NCBI GenBank assembly: GCA_021018995.1 | Contig: CM037598.1 | Location: 70,698,671 to 70,762,670, forward strand | Direction: 5' to 3' | Length of the DNA: 64,000 nt | Source: Chloranthus sessilifolius | Lineage: Eukaryota > Streptophyta > Magnoliopsida > Chloranthales > Chloranthaceae | Shown: positions 23,553-35,995 of the stretch, piece by piece | Numbering within the stretch: position 1 is the stretch's first letter | Layout: the number at the start of each line of letters is the position of its first letter | Notes under the pieces: generated by a model | The model's database searches: none | What the model was told of the DNA's origin: nothing | What the model saw: only the letters and a program-made list of their open reading frames with translations | Translations under genes and position numbers: made by a program

Positions 23553-23955
23553 AGTACCTTTAAATCCACCCACCAAATCTTTGAGTTCACCCACGTGGAA
23601 ACACATCGACTGCATTGAATCAGATGATGGAGATTGTTTATCATCCCAATATTTCATGCGATCGATCGTTAGATCATGGGTGTACCATTAGGCGGTCGGT
23701 TTTTTATTTCATGTGGTACACACCTATAAAAGTGACCTTAAAATCAATTTTAAGCATGCACGTGATGTTAAGGTCACTTTTTTGAGATGCGTGCTGCATG
23801 AAATAAAACACTGGCCGTTTGATGGTACGCCAATAATCGCAAAATCCATCGTGTGAAAGATTGGGAGGATGAATGATTTCCATCATTCGATTCAATTCAG
23901 TCAATGTGTTTCAGCTTGGGTGAATTCAAAGATTCGGTGGGTGGATTTAAAGGTA

Positions 23956-23958
<3 letters not shown>
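23552..23958. mobile_element. Foldback MITE with ~85-bp inverted repeats
   Basis: The left end GAGTACCTTTAAATCCACCC is mirrored at the right end, and similarity continues through AATCTTTGA and TTCACCCA for about 85 bp. It is flanked by TA and TC repeats, so target duplications cannot be read. It lies inside the larger element at 22652-24900. Confidence 0.75.

Positions 23959-24034
<76 letters not shown>
23955..24034. repeat. (CT)n then (TA)n microsatellite
   Basis: About ten CT repeats directly followed by some thirty TA repeats. Confidence 0.9.
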
Positions 24035-24036
<2 letters not shown>

Positions 24037-24050
24037 CAACCGACTTACTT

Positions 24051-24270
24051 TTTTGTTTCAATCTTCCCCAAGATAGATCTTAAGATCATTGATTTCCAAT
24101 CAGACGACCAGATGTTGATTTCACATAACACACATCTCCAAAAAGATTTGGTCAACTCTCATTTCCATAATGTAGGTAACCTTTTAGGGACGAACCATTT
24201 AAATCAACATCTGACCATCTGATAGGAGCTCCATGATCTTAAGATCTACTGTGAGGAAATTGGAACAAAA
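24051..24270. mobile_element. Small foldback MITE (~220 bp)
   Basis: TTTTGTTTCAATCTTCC...AGATCTTAAGATCAT at the left is mirrored by ATGATCTTAAGATCT...GGAACAAAAG at the right, and the pairing continues into CAGATGTTGATTT. No target duplication is clear. Confidence 0.65.
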
Positions 24271-27200
24271 GACAATCTCTATCGTTTGATTCAGATCAGT
24301 CAATGGTTCTTGTCCAATAAAAATTGTGTGGTACATTACTCAAAAAACGGGAACAAATAGCTGCTCCCATCAGCTATAAGGAAAATAAAAACAGTTTGGT
24401 ATTGAAATTCTCATAGCACACGCCTACCCATCAATCAAATCATCTCAAAGTGTTGTAGTGTTGCTACTTGCTAGGTGAGTATTTTAGAGTTTTAGTTGGT
24501 GTAAATAGAGGTGCCCAATACCTTATTCCATTTATTCTCGTAAAAAAAAAATATTTTAAAAGTAATGGCAATTAAATCAGATTCGGAAAAAGACTCTGTC
24601 AAATATGTTCAGTCCCATCTCGATTGGTTGCCCGTAAATTTTGAGAGAAATCCGAGTTTAGCACATAAGCCGATGATTAGATCGCATTTCTACGGTCATA
24701 GCATAAGCACTGATTGAATCGATTATGAGGATTTTCTGAGAATAACTTAAAAACAAAGGATTTTAATCTTTTATGAGAAAAGCCAGGAATCTGAGTAACT
24801 TAAGAAAGCATATGGGAAATGCCAGGAATCTGAGTCTGCTAAGAATATGCCAGGAATCTGAGCTTTTCTGGGAAAAACTAGGAAACACCTGAACGAGGCC
24901 TTAGGGAAAGGTTAAGGTTTGACCTTAATTTATCCCAGATTTTTCTGAAGGATTCTTGGGCACGGAAATCATAACGCTTTCGGGGCTCAAATTTCTGGAG
25001 CAACAGGGAAGATCCACTACCTTGTGCTCCGAGTTCCGTAATATTCAAACTATTGGGAGTCGGGGTCAAAATTTTTAACTGGGTATTGGGAACCCATTAG
25101 TTTATTTAACTTGATTTTTCTAAAATTTTTTTATTATTGTTTCAATTTATTTTGCTCTCGGGTTTGAGAGAAATCTTCTGTGTGCTGCAAGGCCTACAGG
25201 CTTGGGCCATCAATGGGGTACACTTAGTGGTCCATCGCAGTTTTGTGTTCCAGATTTTCTAGCCGAATATTCTTGTGAAATTATCATATGAAATTTTACT
25301 CAAGTATTAGGAAAAGGTCAAGGTTTGACCTTAATTTATCCCAGATTTTTCTGAAGTAGTCTTGGGCACGGAAATCATAGCGCTTCTAAGGCTCAGATTT
25401 TTGGTGCAACAGGGAAGATCCACTAGCTTGTGCTCCGAGTTCCGTAAAATTCAAACTACAGGGAGTCAGTGGTCAAAATTTTTAACTGGGTATTGGGAAC
25501 CCGTTAGTTTATTTAACTTGATTTTTCCAAAATTTTTTATATTATTATCTCAATTTATTTTGCTCTCGGGTTTGAGAGAAATCTTCTGTGTGTTGCGAGG
25601 CCTACAGGCTTAGGCCATCAATGGGGTACACTTAGTGGTCCATCTCATGCCATAATTTTTTGGTTTTCGACTCGGGGTGACTCTAGATTGATCCCAGATC
25701 AATCAAGATCTCTTTTTGGGTCCGTCCTATAGATTTAAATGGCACGAATCGTTTGTTGGTACTACCCTATTCGCCGAGTATCACTCTAACTCATATCGGG
25801 CAGTTTCGGGATAGCTTTCAGAGCCATCCGATCAAATCAAATTTTTCGAGTACGATTCTATTTTTCAAATCATTATCTTTTTAGAAATCGATTTTGCGCA
25901 AAAATCAGGCTTTGCAAATCGAGTTTCAATTAGTTTTCAAAACTCCATTCACTGTGCGTACTATGGCCTAAATTACCCGAATCTCCGTGGTTTCATCGAT
26001 AAACGATCCATCATAGTTGATCATTCGTGATCAAAATTGGTCATGACCTTCCAAGGTCGGGAATTTCATCAGGCTACAAGTCAATCCAAATGGTCAAACT
26101 TAAATCAATACACCATCTAATGGTCCCGATCAATGTTACACTGCATACTGTAGTCATACATCAAAAGTTTCCTACACAAGCATCCATCACCAATCAAATT
26201 TCCTACTATCAATTATCATAATTCAAACCCCTATTTTATGAAATTCAATAATCTATCCAATCTCATCAGTGAGTCAAAATCCCATGATCAAAATCATATT
26301 ATTCTACAAGTTATAAGCAATTATACTAAGCAGAGTAAGTCATTCAATCAATTCTAAATTCAAACAATCATAACTATTCGATCACACCATCATCACAACA
26401 GTAAATCAAATAATTTTTCTGAGATGTAGTCTTACAAAACTCAATTAGCCACAGTCACTAACATACTCATAATTTAATACTATTTTCATGGAAAATGTAG
26501 CAAATTTCAATACTGCACTACACATAATCTGACTATCATCATGCGTCTATGACCATTCAAATTTATCATCATCAAAACCAGAAAATCACAATAAATTTTC
26601 TGAGATTTCACATCATTATTTCATCTTAAACTAAATCAATATCATGCCACAATTCTCATGTTTATACTATGGAAAAGAAATAGTAAAAATTAAAACTGCA
26701 CTACACATAGTGTCCTAACTATCATCATGCATCTATCGCCATTCATTTATCCCTAATTAAAGTGATAAAAAATATAAATTTATTGAATCAAAACCAATTA
26801 ATCTAATCATCATATCCAACAGATGTCATCTATATGGCTCACTTTATCTAAATAAAATAGCATAGAAATATAAAACTAAAAATCTTGAAAGCAAAGGCAA
26901 GGCAAATCGATTTGATCAAGATCATTCAAAAATCTGATCACAACTCAGAAGTTTTCTATTATTTTTGATATCATATAGTCCTAATGATGGTATCACATGG
27001 AGGAGGATTCATGCTAAGCATCAAAGGCACATGATCTCTACTCAAACCCCAATTTCACCATGATTGCTCCAAAAACAATCATAGGTCATCCAATCAATCA
27101 CAAGAGTAATGTGTGATCATCAAGATCACACACATTATTCCACATATCTGGTCACAAAATAAGTGTTCAAAAATTAGAACCGAATTTCAAAGAAAACCTT

Positions 27201-28124
27201 TGTGAAAATCACATTTTAAAAGTATTTTTACACAAATTTTAGGTCATTGATGGACATAGTCCAAGTTTGACCGATTTGGGTCATTGGATAGCCTTGCATA
27301 ATCACAAAATTCACATGCATGGCATTCTATAGTTCTAGTCTAGTCATGTTCTAGAAATTTTTCAAAAACTCGAACAAAAATCCTTCTATTCTAAGCTAAA
27401 ATCGAAATTTCCTACAATGAACATAGGTCATCCTTGAGTAATCTAGACCATTGGATGGCCTTGCATGATTATCAAGATCACATCCATGACATCCAAATAT
27501 TCTGGTCCAACCAATATTCCAGAAATCTCAAGAAAATTTTAACAAAAATTAATTAACTTTTTTTTATTTTTATAAAACAACAAGAAAATCCTACTCTACA
27601 ATGGTCTTATTAATCTACTTGACCAATCTAGACCATTGTATGTCCTTGTATGATCATTAGCATCACATGCATAGCATCCCATGGCTCAACTCAAATCTGG
27701 TACATAAATTTCAGAATTAAAACTAAAAAGTAAAGTCCAAGAAAAATTAAATTCTATGGACAAAATCCTACATTACTACACTATAAACACCAACATAAAG
27801 CTAACTAAAACATTACCTTGGCTTGATCTTCAAGAGCTTGCTGGTTTTTTCTTGTTTGTGTGGTGAAATGGATTGGGATAGAGTCCAATTTTATATATTT
27901 GGGTCTAGAGAGAGTGGGGAGTTGTGTGGTGTTGGATTTCGAATTAGATGGTTGGATGTAGAGGGCAAATTGAGGATAGAAGGAAGAGCTCTAATGGAGT
28001 TTTGGAGGGAGGAAGAAGATGAGAATGGAGTGGAATGGAGAAGCCCCTTGAGAAATTTGATTTTTGCAATCGGAAGAGGGGACAAAATTTGAAAATTTTG
28101 AACACTTGGTCTCTCTTCTCTTCC

Positions 28125-28125
<1 letters not shown>

Positions 28126-28161
<36 letters not shown>
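28126..28161. repeat. (CT)n microsatellite, left part
   Basis: This CT run was split by insertion of the solo LTR at 28162; it resumes at 31196-31211. Confidence 0.9.
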
Positions 28162-28166
<5 letters not shown>

Positions 28167-29387
28167 CATCTCCAAATTTCGAACCCGCAGGCACTGACTA
28201 AGTGTGTGTGCCTAGGACGACACATTGTGCGCATGTGTACCTAGAGGCAAAATTTCTGCAGAGAATACATCAGTAAAGATGATTAAAACTTGTTTGAGTT
28301 ATGTGGGCCGATTGATTGGGTTGACTATTTGGGCCAACCAGTTGGGCTGACTACTTGGGTCGACGAATTGGGCCGACTTTGGGTCTTTACTTGGACCTTA
28401 GAATGTGTGAAAAATACACAACTTAGGTGTTAGAGCTTCACACCAAGTTAAAGCAAGTGGATAAAGTTAACACCTTGATTTGGTGTTATAGCTTAACACC
28501 AAATTCAGTGGATAAGTGGTTTGGGTGTGCAAGCCCCACACTGAACCAAAAGTTTAATTGTATAATAGTTAACACCTTGTTAGGTTATGTGCTTAACACC
28601 AACTAAACCAATACGCCATGTTGGATGTGCGAGCTTCACACCGAAACCACTCCCATCTTATAAGCAAAACCCCACCTGTGGGTTTTTCATTCAGTTGCAA
28701 TTGAAAGAGAGGAGAAAGAAGAGAAAGAGAAGAGAAAAGAGGAGTGATAGAGTAGATCTATCTCCTTCATTGCCCTCCTTCTTCTTGAGTTGTTGATTCC
28801 CCTCTCTACTCCTTAATTCTTACCGCAAGAAAAGCTTCGACCTTGGTGCGATTGCGAGCAAGGAGCAAGAGAATTCCATCCCCCAAACCCTCTTTGTGCA
28901 TTTGAGACCCAAATTTCTTGGATATCTCTTTAAACCCTCTTTCTTCACTCAAGGAAGCTTTGGCTTATTGAATACTTTAAGAAGAATCGATCTTCGCCTC
29001 CGTTTGGACCAGAATAGAAAAAGGGTTTCAAATCGACGGAAGAACGCCGATTCCTCGCTACGGTCATCGTAGGCGTTGCTCGCGTGAAGATTAGAAGGTA
29101 AGATTTATATTGAAAGTGTAGAAGTGGTTTAGATTTGATGTATGGGTAGATGGGAGTGTGTACCTTGAGTTTTGGGAGATTCGGATCAAAGAAGAAGCAT
29201 CCCAAAGGGTTTTTAAAACTGTCAAAATCAATCGATCGATTTAAAAATCGATCAATAAGATTTTATAGAATAGAAAAGTAATTTTTTTTTGGAGAAATCG
29301 ATCGATCAGATTCGAAAATTGAACGATTGATTTTAGAAATCGATTGGTCGATTTTGATTGAGCTTGCCGATACTGCTTCGGTATTTT

Positions 29388-29665
29388 GGCCGTAACATTC
29401 TACTCCGAACTCTGATTGACGCGACTCGTATGGCATTGGAAATAGGACAATGAACTCTAAAACATTTATGAATTAACCAACTCATGAATCAAATTTTTTT
29501 AGGGTAAAAATGATTTGGAAGTTGGGTCAAGTTTTGATTAGCACTTTTTGACTGAAGTGCCGAGATAGCTTCGGTATTTTGGCCGTAACTCTTTACTCCG
29601 AACTCCGATTGATGAAATTATTATGGCATTGGAAAGAGGACAACGAGCTCTACAACTTTGGTGAA
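29388..29665 (+). repeat. Two copies of the shared LTR module
   Basis: Two segments each run from GTATTTTGGCCGTAAC through CTCCGAACTC, GATTGA and GGCATTGGAAA to TGAATT, about 179 bp apart. Related copies occur on the minus strand at 41385-41488 and 41590-41700, and more distantly at 63000-63125. Confidence 0.8.
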
Positions 29666-30182
29666 TTAACAAATTTATAAATCAAATATTTTAAAAGTTA
29701 AAATCTAATGGGAAGTTGGGCCAAGTTTTAAGTTAGTACGAACTTGTCCATTTCTGCCTCGATTTTGAAAAATACTTAAATATGTCTAAGTTATTAGTAA
29801 TTAAGGTAAATCCTTAATACATCATATATTCATGATATAGATTGAGGGTGGGAAGACATCGATAAGACTTTATTTTGATTCGTGCAACTTCGAGGTTAAG
29901 GTAAGAGAAATTCACTATCTAATTGCATTTTTTATTTTTATTCATAGATAATGTGATATAAACGAATGATTTTTAACTATTTTAGAAAATATAAAAGCAT
30001 TGAAGTATGAATTTGTAATTGAACGCATGTGTGTGTTTGTTCCGTTTATGTATTAGTTTCCATTCTGAATTCGTTTGTGTTCCGTTTCGTTTCTAAATCC
30101 GTTTATATTTCTATGTTCCATCTCCGATATGTTTTGTTCCCTGTATATGGGATGCCTATGTGATTGTGCTTTGGTTATCCGA

Positions 30183-30358
30183 GGTTTGCAAAGAGGGGTT
30201 GAGTCCTCGAGGTTACGTCCTTGTTCCCGCTATGAGATGCATTGGCCTTCTGATATATTTGTGTTTCTGTTCCTCGTTTATGGGATGATTTGGTTATACG
30301 TTGTGTAAAGAGGGGTTGAGTCCCCGAGGTTTTTACCTTGTTCCCGCTATGAGATGCT
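30183..30358. repeat. Hairpin-type minisatellite in LTR A' (2 units)
   Basis: Two units with AGAGGGGTTGAGTCCYCGAG followed by CTTGTTCCCGCTATGAGATG, about 120 bp apart. Each forms a GGGG...CCCC or GAGG...CCTC stem. Confidence 0.75.
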
Positions 30359-31195
30359 TTAGCTTTCAGATATGTATGTTATGTTCCTTGATACGTTCTC
30401 ATTTCTTGTATGCTTCGATTTGATGATACGTTTTTTCCATTTTGTTATGTTCTCATCATGATATGTCTTTGTCTCTAACATGTTTCTGTTTTGATATATT
30501 TTGTTCTCGATATGTATCTGTTTCCGATATGTGCTGTTTTGATCAATGCTCATCTCCGATATGCTCTATTTCCACTTCGCTTGATTTGAAAATGAAAATA
30601 TAATATTTACAACTCTGTTTGATATGAATTTATTTTGAAATTCTATCACTGAATCTATGCATTACAATGATAAGATGTGAATTGTATTTGAATTTCTTCT
30701 ACTGAGCTTAGTTTGTTACCTCACCCGACTATACGTCATAGGTGTACTACTTGAACATGACACATGACTTGAGGAGAATCCAGTTTGTGTACCAGAAGTA
30801 GATATTTCGTTTGATGATTTCACCTATAGATTGGGATTTGTGAGCATTGGTAAGATTTTTGGGATCGTAGATTTCTGACTTGGTGCATCTAGGTGGGTTG
30901 TGTAAGTATAGTATCAATTTTTGTACGTGTAATTGTACACCACTGTTTAGGTGATGGTCGACCATCACTGGTAGTTTATTTTAGTTACTCTTTATGTTGG
31001 ATATTAGAATTGGAGATTTGAATTATGCCATATGTATTATCTGCTTTGATTTCTGCATGTGTGTGGATGTATCAAGTATTTTGTATCAGATTGTCTTCTG
31101 CGATCTAACGGTCCGGGTTTTCCCAGTTGGATTTGGTTTAAATAAAAAATATATATATCTCAGAAAATTGTATTGGAAAAATCTAGGATGTCACA

Positions 31196-31793
31196 CTCTC
31201 TCTCTCTCTCTTCATTCCCCCATATGCGCCTGTGGGAGTGGACTCCACTTGGGTTCACTTCTCACCATCCCTTTTGTCTCATCTTGCCTTTTGTGCATCT
31301 CTTGGCCCTCAAATTTTGTGAAATCCTACTTTTCCAACACATCTTGTGGTGTATGTGTGAGAGCTCATCTCTCACCCTAGATTTCTCCAAAGTTTTTCTA
31401 TGGTGTAAGATGGGTCAAGTGGCTAACATTTGCTAGAAATTAGCAAAATCCAATTTTAAAATTGGGAAATTGAGGAAATTAATTCATAAATGCCCTTGGG
31501 CTTAAATCAAATTTACAAGAAATGACATTTCTCCATGCAAAGCACAAATACACAACTTTGAATATTAGTGCATCTAGTCTTTTTAAATTTATGGGTTTAG
31601 GTTTGACCCAAACCACTGGCCAATTTCATAATCATCATAAAAAATCTAATCCGTTGGCAATGATCTCCTTATCAATACCAAGGCTCAGTCCCAATTCGGG
31701 TCAAATCTTGGGTCAGGGTCCATAAAAAATCAGTCCAGGCCTATCATAATGTGTGAGATGTGGTGTATATTTTACTTAATTTCTAACACACCC
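31196..31793 (-). mobile_element. Degenerate minus-strand LTR-like DNA (fragment E, part 2)
   Basis: This continues fragment E after the inserted solo LTR, beginning with the rest of the CT microsatellite. On the minus strand it would begin TGTTAGAAATTAAG at 31793. No coding potential is seen. Confidence 0.35.
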
Positions 31794-32454
31794 ATTCAAC
31801 TAAAAAGGTGCCCTATGGTACCACTATAAATAGGTAATGTCCTATCAATCTAAGGTGGGTGCGTTGCAAATTTGGATGGACCTGGCCTCAGACAGTCACT
31901 TGGCATTGTCATGTCTCATCAGGTCTCAGTAAACAGGTTGACCAACACAGAATTTGAGGGACATGTGTTACATTACCCAATGGTCATATGATTAGGTTAG
32001 AGTTCGAGTAGACCGTTAAATTTTTTATTCGTAAAGAAGTGCCCTTTGTGTGGATATACAGTGAATTTAATGTTTTTATTCATTAATCATTAGTCATTAC
32101 ATGTATTTTTTAAATTTCTTTGTAAATTGTTCTAATTATTTGCATCAAAAGGTTTGGGGTGGGTTTCAAGAGGGTTTCAGGTTGATTTCTGAAGGGTTTC
32201 AACTGGGGTTCTGGTTGATTTCAGGTGGGTTTACACTACTCACCAGAGCTGTACGACTTGTCGGTATTAAGAAAAAAAGAAGGGGAACGTGTAAATAACT
32301 TGGGGGTGCCTTTTTTGGGGGGCGTTGAGACAAAATAGGGATATTTTCTCCTTACACATGAGTGCAATGGTGGGCGCTAATAGAGGTACCCTTTGTAGGT
32401 TTGGCCTGACTTGTTACCCAATTTTCGTCCAGACTAGGGTTACTGACAGCTCAA
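31794..32454. other. Intergenic, no gene recognised
   Basis: AT-rich DNA between fragment E and the Athila-like LTR. I see no domain, RNA gene or clear repeat, apart from a loosely repeated GGGTTTC/GTTGATTTC stretch near 32160-32230. Confidence 0.5.
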
Positions 32455-33673
32455 TGAATTAGGCTTTGTCTTAACCCATTGCAAGGGCCCAACGGAAATT
32501 GCAGCATTAGTATAGGATCGTTCCCATGAGGTAGGTTGAACTCTAAAAACTTCTATTTGCCTTTAAAAAGTTAAATAATGGTTTAAAAATAAAGTGCAGG
32601 AAATAAATTGTAAGAAATTAAATCTAAATCCTCGTCCTTCCAGATTCTAGTAGTCATTTAGTCTTCTTAAAAAACTCGGATGTTTACAAAATTAAAATAT
32701 TGTTACATTAATCTGCAGTCCTCCAGAATTTAGGCATCAATTAAAAACTAGATTTTTGTAAATATTTATGAAAAGAAAATACCATTACACTAATATCCTC
32801 CTCTAATTCTCAACTTTAGTCGTCAATTAAAATCAAGAAAATTTAGATGTTTATAAAGTAGGAAAATGCATAAAAATAAATCTAAACTAAAAAGCAAGTA
32901 AATTGATCTTTCGATTCCCAATCGCAGTCGTTAATTGCTCTTGAGAAACTTTAGATACTCTACACTAGAAAGCAAATAAAAACTATTCGTAGGGTGATCT
33001 TCTAGATTTCTCTCTTAGTCGTCAATTAAAGTAAGTTACTAAAAATAAAAGATTCCTAAAATTATAAACTTCCAAATCCTAATCTTCCTTGCTTCGAATA
33101 GTAGATGCATGCATATCTTTTCCTTAATTTCAGCAGCAAAGATCTTCAGGATTCTTATCTCCAATCTTCTCAGATCCGTACGGTGCAAGTCTTTTAATTT
33201 AAGAGTTCTTTCTATTCTATATATGGTGGTGCACTCTTCACGTGATCTTTAGTAGTAGCACAAACTTTAATATGTCAAAATCGTAGTTACGATTTTGCTC
33301 TTTTCTTTAGTACGATTTCTTACTCTTCGATCGATCATAATCCAACATGTTCTCTCCAGTCTGTGAGCCTTTTTTTGTGGAATTGTAAATACAATTCTGT
33401 CTTCTTTCTTTGGCTTTGACTTCTCGAGATTACAATTGGGATCATAAATCCTCTTTCGGCTTACGGACTAGTGATTCTACTACAATTTGGATCGTAGTTT
33501 CATGCGATCATCTTTCTTACTATTTTTTGAGTTTATTTTGGCAAAGATTGATACTTTCACTATTTTTTGCTTACTATTCTAATTATCTGCACGCTAATAT
33601 TTCATTAGTAGCAAACTGGGGTTTAGCATTACTAAGTTAAGGGTATCAAAATGATGAATTCTATGACTGATCA
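32455..33673 (-). mobile_element. 3' LTR of the minus-strand Athila-like element
   Basis: On the minus strand it begins TGATCAGTCATAG at 33673 and aligns with the plus-strand 5' LTR starting at 38561. Shared words include TTAACTTAGTRATGCTARAC near the start and GATCCTATRCTAGTA-like and TTGCAATRGGTTAA words near the end. Length is about 1.2 kb. The end near 32455 (AATTCA) is approximate. Confidence 0.8.
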
Positions 33674-33691
33674 CACCCCCAAACTTAAGTT
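33674..33691 (-). promoter_or_regulatory. Polypurine tract of the minus-strand Athila-like element
   Basis: On the minus strand AACTTAAGTTTGGGGGTG directly precedes the LTR start. AGTTTGGGGGTG before the 3' LTR is characteristic of Athila-lineage elements; it primes plus-strand DNA synthesis. Confidence 0.8.
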
Positions 33692-34670
33692 TTGCTAGTC
33701 CCTAGCAAACAAGGAAGAATAAACTAACTCTAAAAATTTAAATGCCACTTTTGTAGGGAACACGATTGCATTTAGCAGATGCAATAAGCCTTTAAACCCC
33801 TAGGTGATCCCTAGTGGAGGAGTTGTGTCTCTTGAAGGTTTCTAGTGAAGTTACTTAAAAACTTTAAATATTTTTGGATTTTTCAAATTTTTTTTTTTTA
33901 ATAAATCAAACTTTTTTAAAAACACTTTAAAAAATTCTAAGCTACTGTATTTACACTACTAATCAACAACTAATCACCACATGGTTGCTCAGATTTTCAA
34001 AAATATAATTCCATCTAATCATCACTCCCATCCCAGCAGTTATCCTTGATAAGAAACTCAGAAATTTCAATTCATATTAAGCGTGGAGTGTGTGCGTATC
34101 AATGGAGAATTCATTCATTATAAATTTTTCTAAACTACAAATTTAGAAAATATTTTCATCTAAACTCTCACTGAGGCATACTCTCAAAAGAAATATTGAA
34201 ATATTTGGTTTCTCACAATGATGTATATATATAAGAAATAATTTCAAGGATAAAGGACGAAAATCAATCTCATGGAAAAAGGTAATCAATTCTATTTCAT
34301 ATGCTGCGTGATTCTCCATAGTATTTATCATAGGCATCTCTACTAGGCTCTTGTTGTTGCAAATCGTGAATAAAAAAGGTTTTCATTCGGCTTGTAATGG
34401 GGCTGTGGGTTAAAAAGATTCCAAAGAAAGGTAGAAAGGATTGAAAGTTCTGAGAATTCAGTTCATCTCACCAAATCTTCTTCATCTTTTTCTTCTTTTT
34501 CTGCTTCAGTAAGTAATCAAAAAGTTGGATAACTTCTTCCCATATACATTTTTTTTCCAGTAAATCCCTTCTTCTTAATTTTTTTTTTCTTTATACATTC
34601 TCTTGATTTTTTTTTTCAATTTTGGATGCTTCTTTGCTTCTCTTTTTCATTGCTTTTCTCTCATATTTTT
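33692..34670 (-). mobile_element. 3' internal region of the minus-strand Athila-like element
   Basis: Non-coding, A/G-rich on the minus strand near 34440-34670, with no pol domain. It joins the rest of the element across the inserted LTR B (34671-36739). Confidence 0.6.
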
Positions 34671-34904
34671 TGTGATAGCCCAAATTTCCTACCTTGAAAC
34701 CTGTGCCATCAGATTGCCGTTTCCAATGATCCCTAAACTGAACACTCAAGATGTCAACTATCATAATAGAATTAAGCTGATCTTTATAAATGAACAGATA
34801 GAGTCATCCTATATATATGGCAAAGAACTACAATTCTATATCTAAATAAGACAAAATGACAGTTATATCCTTATGCAACCCATAAGTCTGATAGAACTTA
34901 AACG

Positions 34905-35105
34905 AACCACTGGTACCATATAATCCACCCATAGCGGTCCACACATGCATATATATTCCGCCCACAGCGGTCCACGATGTCATATAATCTGCCCGTAGCG
35001 GTCCACGACACACTTATAGTCTACCCATAGCGGCCCACGGTATTCTTACAATCTACCCATAGCGGTTCACGATATTCTTACAATCCGCCCATAGCGGTTC
35101 ACTAT
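34905..35105. repeat. ~37-bp hairpin minisatellite in LTR B (6 units)
   Basis: Units built on CCGCCCATAGCGGTCCACGA, where CCGC and GCGG can pair, separated by TATAAT-like spacers. Confidence 0.82.
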
Positions 35106-35504
35106 GTACTTGACTTATAATTCGATTTGGATTCAAATTTATTTACATTTTCAATTTAGATTCAATTTAAAGTTTACATTTGCTTCAAATTTAACTTTTT
35201 GGTCCGATTCAAAATTTACAAAACTCACACACGATGTTCAAAACTGAAATTCTTTACATGACTTACGAAGGCCAAAATACGATGTTCAAAACAAAAATCA
35301 TTATTTGATTCAATATTTCAATAAGTTCCCAAAACAAACCAACATATCAAAGATTCGATAATTCAAAGCTTTCGTGTATTTCAAACATTCGAAATATTCA
35401 TTCACATATTAAAATTCAAAGATCCAAGGTTTCAATTGCAAAGAGTTCAAACACTAATTCATGTTCAAATCAAAACATATCACATTTCATTCGATCATGG
35501 ATTT

Positions 35505-35755
35505 AACCGGCATGGCGGTTAAACCCATGAATCGAACTGACACGGCGGCTAACCGTGAATCAAACCGGCATGGTGGTTAAACTCATGAATCGAACATGCA
35601 CGGCGGCTAATCATGAATCGAACTAGCATGGTGGTTAAACCCATGAATCGAACCGGTACGGCGGGATATCCGTAAATCGAACCGGCACGACGGCTAACCG
35701 TGAATCGAATTGGTACGACAGTTTCCGTGAATCGAACTGGCACAACAAAATATCT
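35505..35755. repeat. ~33-bp GAATCGAACCGGCAYGGCGG repeat in LTR B
   Basis: Seven or eight units alternating GGCGGTTAAACC and GGCGGCTAACCG endings. The word CCGGCATGGCGG can form a small stem. Confidence 0.8.
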
Positions 35756-35764
35756 GTGAATCGA

Positions 35765-35995
35765 ATTGTGTAAGCTAAGTAAGAAAGTGTGAAACATATA
35801 AGTAAGCCAAGTAAGAATGTGTAAGACATGTATATAAGTAAAGTAAGAATGTGTGAGACATGTAAGTAAGCCAAGTAAGGATGTGTAAAACATGTATGTA
35901 AGCAAAGTAAGAATGTATAAAATATATAAGTAAGCCAAGTAACAGTGCGTAAGATATGTAAGTGAATGTGTAAATGTGTAAGCAATGTAAGAAAT
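35765..35995. repeat. GTAAGCAAAGTAAGAATGTG repeat in LTR B
   Basis: Five to six purine-rich units of about 35-40 bp directly after the previous array. The minus-strand frames with repeated Tyr/Leu/Thr across it are artefacts. Confidence 0.78.

Larger units (their letters stand above)
22652..24900. mobile_element. TTA-flanked non-autonomous DNA element (PIF/Harbinger-like)
   Basis: The ends are GGCCTCGTTC and its exact complement GAACGAGGCC, with a TTA duplication on each side (22649-22651 and 24901-24903). The empty site in the neighbouring repeat unit (AAGTATTAGG near 25308) supports this. Subterminal CCAGGAATCTGAG repeats lie at the right end. At 2.25 kb it has no transposase frame and has grown by nested insertions and TA repeats. 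The superfamily is inferred from the 3-bp TTA duplication and GGCCTYGTTC ends. Confidence 0.75.
22579..25640. repeat. Tandem duplication of a ~405-bp unit, first copy interrupted
   Basis: Unit 1 runs 22579-25231 and contains the DNA element at 22652-24900; unit 2 runs 25232-25640 and lacks it. Both share words such as TTCTAGCCGAATATTCTTG and GCTCTCGGGTTTGAGAG. Unit 2 gives the empty-site sequence around 25308. Confidence 0.85.
20857..28161 (-). mobile_element. Degenerate minus-strand LTR-like DNA (fragment E, part 1)
   Basis: Read on the minus strand this resembles the interior of a long Gypsy LTR. A TATA-like AATATATAAAATT lies near 27888-27900, followed downstream by a leader ending AAGCCAAG/GTAATG (a splice-donor-like site). 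A long AT-rich stretch with words like GAATTTGAAAT follows. Short frames here carry no domains. The sequence probably continues to 31793 beyond the inserted LTR at 28162, where the minus strand reads TGTTAGAAATTAAG. It holds the duplication at 22579-25640 and the DNA element at 22652-24900. Confidence 0.4.
28162..31195 (+). mobile_element. Complete solo LTR (A'), Gypsy (Del/Tekay-like)
   Basis: A 3,034-bp LTR from TGTAACATCTCC to CTAGGATGTCACA, with CTCTC on both sides (28157-28161 and 31196-31200). It contains ATCGATCGAT-type words (29227-29355), two copies of a ~90-bp module (29388-29480 and 29567-29665) and a two-copy hairpin minisatellite (30183-30358). It also has the shared block ACTGAGCTTAGTTTGTTACC (30701-30720) and a perfect 18-bp palindrome (30951-30968). 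No internal retrotransposon DNA is attached. Because it lies in a CT repeat, the 5-bp duplication could partly be chance. Confidence 0.82.

Noticed and set aside
23244..23644. Tyr/Ile repeat proteins
   Set aside because: They are translations of (TA)n microsatellites.
27823..28092. 89-residue frame rich in Glu and Arg as a host gene
   Set aside because: The minus strand here looks like an LTR promoter and leader with a TATA-like box and splice-donor-like site; the frame has no domain.
35549..35985. Leu/Tyr/Thr-rich repetitive minus-strand frames
   Set aside because: They are translations of the tandem repeats inside LTR B; a membrane protein is not supported.
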